Shown piece by piece: positions 55,269-63,182 of a stretch of DNA of 64,000 nucleotides (its first letter is position 1; each line of letters starts with the position of its first letter). Under the pieces are notes generated by a model, which was given only the letters and a program-made list of their open reading frames with translations, did not search any database and was not told the origin of the DNA. A program made the translations under genes and the position numbers. Source of the DNA: Panacagrimonas sp965216845 (GTDB lineage Bacteria > Pseudomonadota > Gammaproteobacteria > Nevskiales > Nevskiaceae); NCBI GenBank assembly GCA_965216845.1, contig OZ244200.1:186001-250000 (forward strand), in the 5' to 3' direction.

Positions 55269-57242
55269 ATGCGCAGCACGCGCCTTCTCATTCCCGGTCT
55301 GATTCTGTTGTTGAGCGCTTGCGCACCCAAGCAGGAGCCAGCCGCGCCCGAAGCCGAGACAGCGATCAAGCCGACCGCCGCCGATGCCGACGCTTTCATC
55401 GCCGACATCAATGCGTTCTTGAAATCAGAAACGCCGCGACTGGCGGCGGCGCACTGGATGTCGAATACGCATATCTCGCCAGACTCGCAGTTGCTGGCCG
55501 CCCATGCCACCGAGGAGGTGCTGGAATATCAGACGCGCAAGGCGGATGAAGCCAAACAGTTTGATGGCGTTGAAGGCTTATCTGACGACACCGCGCGCGC
55601 GCTAATGCTGGTGAAGCTGGGCTCACCCATGCCGGCGCCGTCAGATGCGGAAAAGCGCAAGGAAGTGGCACGGCTATCAGCCAAGATGGAAGCCAATTAC
55701 GGCGCCGCCAAGTGGTGTCGCTCCGAATCCGGCGAGGACTGCCTGAGCCTGCAGCAAATCGAAAAAATCATCGATAACGTCAAGCTGGAAAACAGCCCGG
55801 ATGAGATGCTGGAAGCCTGGCTCGGCTGGCGTGAAACCGCCAAGCCCATTCGCCAGGATTATCTGCGCTTTGCCGAGTTGATGAGCCAGGGTGCGCAGGA
55901 AATGGGGTTTGCCAACGCCGCCGAACTTTGGCGCGCGGGTTATGACATGAGTCCGGCGGAATTTGAATCTGAGGTGGAACGCTTGTGGGGACAGGTTGAA
56001 CCGCTTTATGAGCAGATTCATTGCGCCGTGCGCGCCAAGTTGAATGAGAAATACGGCGACGAACTGGCTCCGGCGGACGGCATGATTCCCGCCCATCTGT
56101 TGGGCAATATGTGGGCACAAACCTGGGGCAATTTGTATCCGCTGATGGCGCCCTATCCTGAGCTTGGCGACCTCAACGTGAGCGCGCCACTGGAAGCGGC
56201 ACGTGACAAAACCTACCGCAAGCTGCTGGCTGACTTCGACGGCCGACCCACCCCGCAGGATCTGGTGCAGATTGAACGTCAGGCCGAGCGCGACTACGCG
56301 GTGGAAATGACGCGCACCGCGGAAGATTTTTACACCTCGCTGGGCCTGCCCGCGCTGCCTGATTCGTTCTGGGAAAAGTCCCTGCTGACCAAACCAATGG
56401 ACCGCGAGGTCGTCTGCCACGCCAGCGCCTGGGACATGAATCTGGATGGCGACGTGCGCATCAAGCAGTGCATCGAACCCAGTGAAGAACAGCTCACCAC
56501 CATCCATCACGAGCTCGGACACGTCTTCTATTACCTTGCCTATAACCACTTGCCACCGATCTTCCAATCGGGCGCGCACGACGGCTTTCACGAGGCGATT
56601 GGAGACACCATTACCCTGTCCCTAACCCCGGCGCACTTACAGGAAATCGGCTTGCTGAAAAACGCGGAGCAAAGCGAGCAGGCGCTTATTAACCGACAGA
56701 TGAAACTGGCACTGGACAAACTGGTTTTTCTACCCTGGGGCAAGCTGGTGGATCAATGGCGCTGGAAACTATTCGCTGGCGAAACCAGTGAAGAAGATTT
56801 GAACGCCAGTTGGTGGGCATTGCGCGAGCGTTACCAGGGCGTCACCGCACCGGCGGCCAGAAGTGAAGATGACTTTGATCCGGGCGCGAAATATCACATT
56901 CCCGGCAACACCCCCTACACCCGTTATTTCCTGGCGTTCATCCTGCAGTTCCAGCTCCAGAAAGCGCTATGCGAAACCGCCGGGCACGAGGGTCCGCTGC
57001 ATTCCTGCAATATTTACGGCAGCAAGCAAGCGGGCCAGAAATTGCAGGACATGCTGGCGCTCGGCGCCTCGCAGCCCTGGCCGGACACCTTGGAAAAACT
57101 CACCGGCACGCGACAGATGGACGCTGGGGCGATTACCGAATACTTCCAGCCACTGCTCGATTATCTTGAAGCGCAGAATCAGGATCGCAGTTGTGGGTGG
57201 GGTGGTGACGATACGCGGGAAGAACCAGCAGTCGTTGAGTAA
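55269..57242 (+). CDS. M2-family peptidyl-dipeptidase lipoprotein (ACE-like)
   Basis: The 657-residue protein starts with a lipoprotein signal (LLLSACAPK) and shows the zinc motif HELGH near residues 414-418 with a third ligand Glu in HEAIGD about 24 residues on, as in angiotensin-converting-enzyme-type M2 peptidases. Such enzymes cut dipeptides from the C-terminus of peptides. Probably anchored in the outer membrane or periplasm, it can feed dipeptides to the POT transporter encoded just upstream. The GGAGG before ATG 55269 fixes the start. Confidence 0.92.
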   Translation: MRSTRLLIPGLILLLSACAPKQEPAAPEAETAIKPTAADADAFIADINAFLKSETPRLAAAHWMSNTHISPDSQLLAAHATEEVLEYQTRKADEAKQFDGVEGLSDDTARALMLVKLGSPMPAPSDAEKRKEVARLSAKMEANYGAAKWCRSESGEDCLSLQQIEKIIDNVKLENSPDEMLEAWLGWRETAKPIRQDYLRFAELMSQGAQEMGFANAAELWRAGYDMSPAEFESEVERLWGQVEPLYEQIHCAVRAKLNEKYGDELAPADGMIPAHLLGNMWAQTWGNLYPLMAPYPELGDLNVSAPLEAARDKTYRKLLADFDGRPTPQDLVQIERQAERDYAVEMTRTAEDFYTSLGLPALPDSFWEKSLLTKPMDREVVCHASAWDMNLDGDVRIKQCIEPSEEQLTTIHHELGHVFYYLAYNHLPPIFQSGAHDGFHEAIGDTITLSLTPAHLQEIGLLKNAEQSEQALINRQMKLALDKLVFLPWGKLVDQWRWKLFAGETSEEDLNASWWALRERYQGVTAPAARSEDDFDPGAKYHIPGNTPYTRYFLAFILQFQLQKALCETAGHEGPLHSCNIYGSKQAGQKLQDMLALGASQPWPDTLEKLTGTRQMDAGAITEYFQPLLDYLEAQNQDRSCGWGGDDTREEPAVVE

Positions 57243-57365
57243 GCAATCTCAATATGGAGTCAGCGAATTTGGTGATTGCTTCGCCTTCGGCTCGCAATGA
57301 CGGCCTGAGGTCATCGCGAGTCCGAAGGACGTGGCGATCTCCTGCGGAGCCATTCAGCACGCGGC
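57243..57365. repeat. dispersed palindromic repeat before the BASS transporter
   Basis: GCCTTCGGCTCGCAATGAC (about 57284-57302) faces an imperfect inverted copy GTCATCGCGAGTCCGAAGG (about 57310-57328). The GGCTCGCAATGAC part recurs near 6883-6895. It is a bacterial mobile palindrome of the kind found in many copies per genome. Confidence 0.6.
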
Positions 57366-57386
57366 ATTAATACATAAAGGTTTCCA

Positions 57387-58256
57387 ATGTCCGTCGTCAT
57401 ATTCCTGCAAGCCGGCCTGGTCGCCATCATGCTCAGCCTGGGACTGTCACTGACGGTCGCTGATTTCAAGCGCGTGCTGGTATTTCCAAAGGCAGTGATT
57501 CTGGCCTTGTTTTGTCAGATGCTGATTCTGCCGGTGACGTGCTTCTTCATCGCCAAGGGTTTTGGTTTGAGTCCGGAACTGGCGGTGGGCCTGATGCTGT
57601 TATCTGCAACGCCCGGAGGCGTCACCGCCAATCTGTTCAGCCATCTTTCCAACGGCGATGTGGCGCTCAATATCACGCTGACCGCGATTAATTCATTACT
57701 GTGCCTGTTTTCTCTGCCGTTGATTCTGGCGCTGTCACTGGCTTATTTCATTGAGGATGACCGCGTCATTCCGCCGCAGTTTTCCAAGATCGCCGAGGTG
57801 TTTCTGGTGGTTGTGATTCCGGTGATGATCGGCATGTACCTGCGCCACCGCCTTCCGCAATTCACCGAAAAACTGGTCAGGCCCATGAAGCTGGCGGCCG
57901 CGTTATTCATGCTGGCCATGATCGCCATGGTGTGCATCAAGCAGTGGGATACATTGGTCCAGTATTTCCCCGTGATCGGAGGCGCGGTTCTGTTATTCAA
58001 CCTGATGAGCATTGGTACCGGCTATGGCGGCGCGCTGCTGGCCAAGCTCAGTAAAAAACAGGCAATTGCCATTGGCATGGAGGTAGGTATTCACAACGCC
58101 ACCTTGTCGATGGCGGTGGCGTTTTCACCGCATCTGTTGAACAACCCCACCATGGCCATTCCCAGCAGCGTTTATGGGCTGACGATGTTAATCACCGCAT
58201 CAGTTTTTGGGTTTTGGGTGCGCGAGCGGGCGAAAACAGGAACAGTGCCGGCATAG
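57387..58256 (+). CDS. bile acid:sodium symporter (BASS) family transporter
   Basis: The 289-residue protein has about nine membrane helices and the family segment LMLLSATPGGVTANLFSHLSNGDVALNITLTAINS, seen in parts, with GMEVGIHNATLSMAV late in the chain. BASS proteins import organic anions such as bile acids, pantoate or 2-oxoacids; the substrate here is unknown. It stands alone before the convergent ntrC. Confidence 0.88.
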   Translation: MSVVIFLQAGLVAIMLSLGLSLTVADFKRVLVFPKAVILALFCQMLILPVTCFFIAKGFGLSPELAVGLMLLSATPGGVTANLFSHLSNGDVALNITLTAINSLLCLFSLPLILALSLAYFIEDDRVIPPQFSKIAEVFLVVVIPVMIGMYLRHRLPQFTEKLVRPMKLAAALFMLAMIAMVCIKQWDTLVQYFPVIGGAVLLFNLMSIGTGYGGALLAKLSKKQAIAIGMEVGIHNATLSMAVAFSPHLLNNPTMAIPSSVYGLTMLITASVFGFWVRERAKTGTVPA

Positions 58257-58275
58257 GACTGCCCAGCGTTTTCAC

Positions 58276-59754
58276 TCAATCGATCCCCAGCTCCTTGATT
58301 TTTCGCGTCAAGGTATTGCGCCCCCAACCCAGGCGTTTGGCGGCTTCCTGACGTTGACCGGCGGTGGCTTGCAGCGCGATCTGGATGGCGGTGCGTTCGA
58401 ACTGCGCGGTGGCCTGGTTGAGGATGTCGTTGTGTCCCTCATCCAGTTGCGCGCGCAGCCAGTCAGCAAAGGCTTGCTGCCAACCTTGACTGAGCAGACC
58501 TGCGTCGGCCTGGTCGGCGGCCACCGGGCATGACGGCGTTTGCGAACTTGGCGGATCAAGCGCCGAAGCCACCGTTGGCGCTGGCGGATCCACATCAATG
58601 CCTTCCAGAATTTCCGGCGGCAGATCGCCAAGGTGCACGTCCTTGCCGGGCGCCATGACGGTGAGCCAGCGGCAGATGTTTTCCAGTTGCCGCACGTTTC
58701 CGGGCCAATCGAACCGCCGCAGACCGTCCAGAACTTCCGGCAACAAATGTTTGTTTTCCGCCTGAAGTTCGGTCGCCGCCTGTTGCAGAAAGTGCTGCAT
58801 CAAGGGGCCGATGTCTTCCGGCCGCTCGCGCAGGGACGGAATGCGAATGCGGATGACGTTGAGGCGGTGATACAAATCCTCACGGAACTGCCCGGCCTTG
58901 ACCAGGTCTTCCAGGCTTTGATGGGTGGCGGCGATGACGCGCACGTTCACCCTCACCGGCGTGGCGCCGCCGACGCGATAGAACTCACCGTTCTGCAACA
59001 CGCGCAGCAGCCGGGTTTGCAGATCGGTGGGCATGTCACCGATCTCGTCCAGAAACAGGGTGCCACCGTCGGCCTGTTCGAAGCGCCCCTTGCGCTGGGC
59101 GGCGGCGCCGGTGAACGCGCCGCGCTCGTGACCGAAGAATTCGGATTCCATCAGGTCTTTTGGAATCGCCGCCGTATTGATGGCGATGATGGGTTTGTTG
59201 GCACGCGGCGAATTGGCGTGCAAGGCGCGCGCCACCAGCTCCTTGCCGGTCCCGGATTCGCCGGTGATCATCACCGTGATCTGCGACTTGGACAGCCGCC
59301 CGATGGCGCGAAACACCTCCTGCATGGCCGGCGCTTCGCCAATCATGGACGCGGCTTCGGCAACCGGTTCGGCTTCCACTTGCGGCCGCTTGCTGGCGGC
59401 ACGGCGGACCAGCTCGGCCACCGTGTCCACGTCAAACGGCTTGGGCAGATACTCGAAAGCGCCGCCCTGATAGCTGGCGACGGCGGCGTCCAGATCCGAA
59501 TGCGCGGTCATGATGATGACCGGCAGCTGCGGATGCCTGGCGTGCACCCGCTGCATGATCTCCAGACCATCCACGCCGGGCATGCGGATATCGCTCACCA
59601 GCACGTCCGGCACGCCCTCATCCAGCGCATCGAACAGCTCGGCCGCGCCTTCGAACACTGCAACATCCATCTGCGCGCGCTGCAGGGATTTTTCCATGAC
59701 CCAGCGGATGGACTGGTCATCATCCACCACCCAGACTTTCAGCGCATTGCTCAT
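58276..59754 (-). CDS. ntrC: nitrogen regulation response regulator NtrC
   Basis: The 492-residue protein has a receiver domain (Asp in VLVSDIRMPGVDGL), a sigma-54-interacting AAA+ domain with GESGTGKELVA, GAFTGA and LFLDEIGDMP, and a C-terminal Fis-type helix-turn-helix. NtrC activates sigma-54 promoters under nitrogen limitation. It is encoded just after ntrB with an ATGA overlap. Candidate targets are the narK, ANTAR and nrtA promoters in this window. Confidence 0.96.
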   Translation of the reverse strand: MSNALKVWVVDDDQSIRWVMEKSLQRAQMDVAVFEGAAELFDALDEGVPDVLVSDIRMPGVDGLEIMQRVHARHPQLPVIIMTAHSDLDAAVASYQGGAFEYLPKPFDVDTVAELVRRAASKRPQVEAEPVAEAASMIGEAPAMQEVFRAIGRLSKSQITVMITGESGTGKELVARALHANSPRANKPIIAINTAAIPKDLMESEFFGHERGAFTGAAAQRKGRFEQADGGTLFLDEIGDMPTDLQTRLLRVLQNGEFYRVGGATPVRVNVRVIAATHQSLEDLVKAGQFREDLYHRLNVIRIRIPSLRERPEDIGPLMQHFLQQAATELQAENKHLLPEVLDGLRRFDWPGNVRQLENICRWLTVMAPGKDVHLGDLPPEILEGIDVDPPAPTVASALDPPSSQTPSCPVAADQADAGLLSQGWQQAFADWLRAQLDEGHNDILNQATAQFERTAIQIALQATAGQRQEAAKRLGWGRNTLTRKIKELGID

Positions 59755-60851
59755 CGGTACTCCGAGGGTTCGGCCACCACGTTCAGCGGCAGATAAATGG
59801 AAAAAACGGTGCACCCCGGACGCGAGCGGCATTCGATCACGCCGCCGTGCGCACGCATCAGGTATTGCGCGATCGGCAGGCCCAGCCCGGTGCCTTCGGC
59901 GCGCGTGGTCACCATGGGATAGAAAATTCGGTCCAGCAGTTCCGGCGCGATGCCGGGGCCGTTGTCTTCCACGTCCATCTGCACCACCAGCCGATGCCGC
60001 TTGCCACCGATGGTGAACTGACGGCGGGTGCGGGTTCGCAGACGCAACTGGCCGGTGTGGCCCACCGCCTGCGCGGCATTGCGCACCAAATTCAGCACCG
60101 CTTGAATCAGCTGCTCCCGATCACCGCAGATTTCGGGAATGCTGGGATCGTAGTCGCGGATGAATTCAATGCCCTCGGCAAGCTCGGCCTCGCAAAGCTG
60201 GCGCACATGCTCCAGCACGTCGTGGACATTGACCTGGATGGGTTGCGGCCGCCGGTTGGGGCCCAACAGCCGATTGACCAGATTCTGCAGCCGGTCCGCC
60301 TCACGAATAATGACCTGCGTGTATTCGGCGTGCTCGCTGTCGGGATAGGCCTGCTCCAACAACTGCGCGGCGCCGCGAATGCCACCCAGCGGGTTCTTGA
60401 TTTCGTGTGCCAGGCCGCGAATCAACTCACGCGAAGCCTGATGCTGCGACAGCAGCAGTTCGTCCCGCGTGATCCGCAGGTGCCGATCCAGCGCCGAACA
60501 CTCCAGCAACAGGCCGGCGCTCTTGCCGAGCATCACCGGTGTGGCGGTGCAATCCACCGTGAGCGATTGCTTGCCGATGGCTTGCAATTCCATTTCGCGC
60601 TCCACAAAACCGGCGCCGGTCTCCAGCGCCTGCTGCAAGCGCTGCCGGTGCGGCTCGAAATGCGGCAGGCTTTCTTGCAGTGGCTGGCCGATCGCGTGTT
60701 TACGTCCGACCTCGAACTGGCCCTCGGCCGCCGTATTCATTGCCGCCACCCGAAGCTTGGCGTCCACACACAGCACCGCCGTCGCCATGCCGTCGAGCAC
60801 CACATCGGCCGGCGCCCGCAGACGCGAAACGAATTTCACCACCGCGGCCAT
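59751..60851 (-). CDS. ntrB: nitrogen regulation sensor kinase NtrB
   Basis: The 366-residue soluble kinase has a PAS domain (residues about 15-120), the H-box GLAHEIKNPLGGIRG and an ATP-binding domain with VRNAAQAVGH and DNGPGIAPELLDRIF. It phosphorylates and dephosphorylates NtrC under control of PII. No membrane helix is present. The gene starts at 60851. Confidence 0.95.
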   Translation of the reverse strand: MAAVVKFVSRLRAPADVVLDGMATAVLCVDAKLRVAAMNTAAEGQFEVGRKHAIGQPLQESLPHFEPHRQRLQQALETGAGFVEREMELQAIGKQSLTVDCTATPVMLGKSAGLLLECSALDRHLRITRDELLLSQHQASRELIRGLAHEIKNPLGGIRGAAQLLEQAYPDSEHAEYTQVIIREADRLQNLVNRLLGPNRRPQPIQVNVHDVLEHVRQLCEAELAEGIEFIRDYDPSIPEICGDREQLIQAVLNLVRNAAQAVGHTGQLRLRTRTRRQFTIGGKRHRLVVQMDVEDNGPGIAPELLDRIFYPMVTTRAEGTGLGLPIAQYLMRAHGGVIECRSRPGCTVFSIYLPLNVVAEPSEYR

Positions 60852-60956
60852 CGCTGCTCAACGACCGATGCGTCGGCAACACCGCATCGATCACTGTCAT
60901 GACCGGGATATGAATTCATGGCTTTGGCAACTGGCAATCCGCTGTGCATCCGTCAA

Positions 60957-61027
60957 GCAAGACGCTTGCCAGCTTTGGTTCATCGAGCCGGGAAGCATTG
61001 GCGCGTGCCTTGCACCACAGTGGTGCG
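60957..61027. promoter_or_regulatory. NtrC-like site and palindrome upstream of ntrB
   Basis: TGCACCACAGTGGTGCG (61011-61027) matches the NtrC site TGCACC-N5-GGTGCA at 11 of 12 positions. Nearer the gene lies GCAAGACGCTTGC (60957-60969), the same 13 bases as in the ANTAR/ROK gap. Autoregulation of ntrBC by NtrC is known in other bacteria. I see no convincing sigma-54 element here and only weak sigma-70 candidates. Confidence 0.6.
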
Positions 61028-61054
61028 GCCAGTTTAGCCCGAACCCGCCATCGA

Positions 61055-61594
61055 TCAACGGCTCAGCGCAGGATTGTTCACCGTCGGCGGTTTCATATGG
61101 ATGGTCACGCTCTGACTACGGGCGACTTCGGCGCCGTTTTCATCCACCACCATCGCGCTGACTTGGTGCGCACCGCGCGCCACGTTGAGCAATACGACCG
61201 ACAGCGCATCCGCCGGTTCATCGGCCTTGGTCAAGCCGTCCAACAGGTAGCGCAGGCGATAACCATCCGGCAGCGGGCTGTTCAGTGCCAATTCCACCGG
61301 CACCAGACGCTCGGCACTGCGGTAGGTCTGATCCGGCTCGGGTGAAATGATTTCCAGTTCCACGTTGATGGGCGTGGGTGCCGCGACCGGCGCCTCATCC
61401 ACCAACACTTCGGTTTTGACTTCCTCGGCCGGCGCCATGCGATGCAGCGGCGGCAAGTCCACCGGCGTTGCGTCCGGCTGCGGCGGCTTGTCGGTGTAAT
61501 GCACCACGCCATCCTTATCCACCCAACGATAGACTTGCGCGGTTGCCGGCAGGCTCAGGCAAGCAAACAAGAAAGCGATTCCCAAAAGACGCAT
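61055..61594 (-). CDS. DUF4124-domain periplasmic protein
   Basis: The 179-residue protein has a signal peptide (MRLLGIAFLFACLSLPATAQ) directly followed by the DUF4124 motif VYRWVDKDGVVHYTDKPPQ, then a linker and a beta-rich domain. Small DUF4124 proteins often lie next to ntrB/glnA in gammaproteobacteria, but their role is unknown. The start is ATG 61594 rather than the earlier codon at 61615. Confidence 0.85.
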   Translation of the reverse strand: MRLLGIAFLFACLSLPATAQVYRWVDKDGVVHYTDKPPQPDATPVDLPPLHRMAPAEEVKTEVLVDEAPVAAPTPINVELEIISPEPDQTYRSAERLVPVELALNSPLPDGYRLRYLLDGLTKADEPADALSVVLLNVARGAHQVSAMVVDENGAEVARSQSVTIHMKPPTVNNPALSR

Positions 61595-61676
61595 GGCGGT
61601 TCCGGCAGTGGTCACGTTAAAGCGGCTTCAATCGATCCGACCGCACACCACCATTGTAGAACTGAGACGGCCCGGC

Positions 61677-62855
61677 TCAAGCAATTCCAAGATGAGCGGT
61701 CGCCTGACGTGCCTTATCGCGCGCAGCGTCGGTATTTTCGGCCAGCGCCAGCGTCACGCCCATTCGGCGTTTGCCGCCGACTTCGGGCTTGCCGAACAGG
61801 CGAATCATGGTATCCGGCGCCTGCAGCGCCTGATCCACGCCGGTGATGCAGGGCGCCACGGCATCGGATTCCACCACCCAGGCACAGGAAGCCGCCGCGC
61901 CGTATTGGCGGATGGCTGGAATCGGCAAGCCCAGAATCGCCCGCGCGTGCAAGGCGAATTCGGACAAATCCTGAGAGATCAGCGTCACCAGACCGGTGTC
62001 GTGCGGGCGCGGGGAGACTTCGCTGAAGATGGCCTCATCGCCGCGAATGAACAGTTCCACGCCGAAAACCCCCTGCCCGCCCAGATCGCCGGTAATGGCC
62101 TCGGCAATCTGTTGGGCTGATTCCAGCGCTGCCGCCGACATGGCCTGCGGCTGCCAGGATTGGCGATAGTCGCCGTCGATTTGCAGATGGCCGATGGGTG
62201 CGCAAAAGCTTGTGCCGCCAGCGTGACGCACGGTGAGCAGGGTGATTTCGTAATCAAAATCCACAAAGCCTTCGACGATGACTTTGCCAGCGCCGGCACG
62301 ACCACCAGACTGGGCGTAATCCCAGGCCGCTTGCACCTGATCCGCGGTTTTCACCAGGCTCTGACCTTTGCCGGAGGACGACATCACCGGCTTGACCACG
62401 CACGGCAGGCCGATGTGCTGGATGGCCGCGTGGTACTCCGTTTCGGTTTGCGCGAAGCGATAGGGCGAGGTGGGCAGACGCAATTGCTCCGCCGCAAGCC
62501 GGCGAATGCCCTCCCGATCCATGGTCAGCCTGGCTGCCCGCGCGGTGGGAATCACGCGCTGCCCGGCGGCTTCGAGTTCCAGCAGCGTCGGCGTGTGGAT
62601 GGCCTCGATCTCCGGCACCACCAAGTGCGGCTTTTCCTGTTCGATCAGGTCGCGCAGCGCCTCGCCATCCAGCATGTTCAACACCTGTGATCGATGCGCC
62701 ACCTGCATCGCCGGCGCGTTGGCGTAGCGATCCGCCGCGATGCATTCCACCCCCAGGCGCTGCAACTCGATCACAACTTCCTTGCCCAGTTCGCCGGAAC
62801 CAAGCATGAGAACGCGGGTGGCCGAGGGGGAAAGTGGCGTGCCGATTTGTGTCAT
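61677..62855 (-). CDS. purT: formate-dependent phosphoribosylglycinamide formyltransferase PurT
   Basis: The 392-residue ATP-grasp enzyme starts with the preATP-grasp VLMLGSGELGKEVVIELQRLGV and has the grasp segments CVVKPVMSSSGKGQSLV and FGVELFIRGDEAIFSEVSPRPHDTG. It makes formyl-GAR from formate and ATP in purine synthesis, as an alternative to folate-dependent PurN. Confidence 0.95.
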   Translation of the reverse strand: MTQIGTPLSPSATRVLMLGSGELGKEVVIELQRLGVECIAADRYANAPAMQVAHRSQVLNMLDGEALRDLIEQEKPHLVVPEIEAIHTPTLLELEAAGQRVIPTARAARLTMDREGIRRLAAEQLRLPTSPYRFAQTETEYHAAIQHIGLPCVVKPVMSSSGKGQSLVKTADQVQAAWDYAQSGGRAGAGKVIVEGFVDFDYEITLLTVRHAGGTSFCAPIGHLQIDGDYRQSWQPQAMSAAALESAQQIAEAITGDLGGQGVFGVELFIRGDEAIFSEVSPRPHDTGLVTLISQDLSEFALHARAILGLPIPAIRQYGAAASCAWVVESDAVAPCITGVDQALQAPDTMIRLFGKPEVGGKRRMGVTLALAENTDAARDKARQATAHLGIA

Positions 62856-62879
62856 GAATCAATTCCTGTGCTTATTTAA

Positions 62880-62908
62880 TTGACTTCGCTGGCTAGCGAG
62901 AACAGATT
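62880..62908 (+). promoter_or_regulatory. candidate autoregulated promoter of the antitoxin gene
   Basis: A -35-like TTGACT (62880-62885) and a -10-like CAGATT (62903-62908) are separated by 17 bases, which contain the inverted repeat TCGCT-GGCT-AGCGA (62886-62899). Phd/YefM antitoxins bind such palindromes over their own promoter. Confidence 0.45.
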
Positions 62909-62914
62909 GCTCAC

Positions 62915-63142
62915 ATGAAAATGTTCAACATTCAAAAGGCCAGACGCCAGCTCTCCACTTTAATCCGAGCCGCCGAAGACGGAGAGGAGGTGATTATCGC
63001 GCGCGCCAACAAACCCGCCGTCCGATTGATTCCCTTGCGTTCCGACACGCATCCACGCCGCTTGGGTGAGGCAAAGGGCTTAGTCAAGATAGCGGAAGAC
63101 TTCGATTCGCTGCCCGAAGGGTATTTGGCGACATTCGAATGA
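62915..63142 (+). CDS. Phd/YefM-family antitoxin, apparently orphan
   Basis: The 75-residue protein starts MKMFNIQKARRQLSTLIRAAEDGEEV, read in parts, the Phd/YefM DNA-binding fold, followed by IIARANKPAVRLIPL and an acidic toxin-binding tail (AEDFDSLPEGYLATFE). This tail type usually neutralises a VapC/PIN toxin whose gene overlaps by ATGA. Here an ATG does overlap the stop, but the reading frame after it is degenerate, so the toxin has been lost. Confidence 0.85.
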   Translation: MKMFNIQKARRQLSTLIRAAEDGEEVIIARANKPAVRLIPLRSDTHPRRLGEAKGLVKIAEDFDSLPEGYLATFE

Positions 63143-63182
63143 AGCTTCTAGCATCGAATTCGGATGCAACAGGCCTCTGTCG
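63139..63182 (+). pseudogene. first codons of a lost VapC-type toxin gene
   Basis: ATG 63139 overlaps the antitoxin stop as in vapBC pairs and begins MKLLA, close to the MKLLLDT start of VapC toxins. After four or five codons the similarity ends, and the frame soon runs into antisense of the next gene before stopping. The toxin gene seems replaced by the convergent oxidoreductase gene. Confidence 0.5.

Noticed and set aside
60980..61010. Sigma-54 promoter for ntrB
   Set aside because: GGCACG and a following GC are present on the minus strand but 11 rather than 10 bases apart, so the spacing is wrong.
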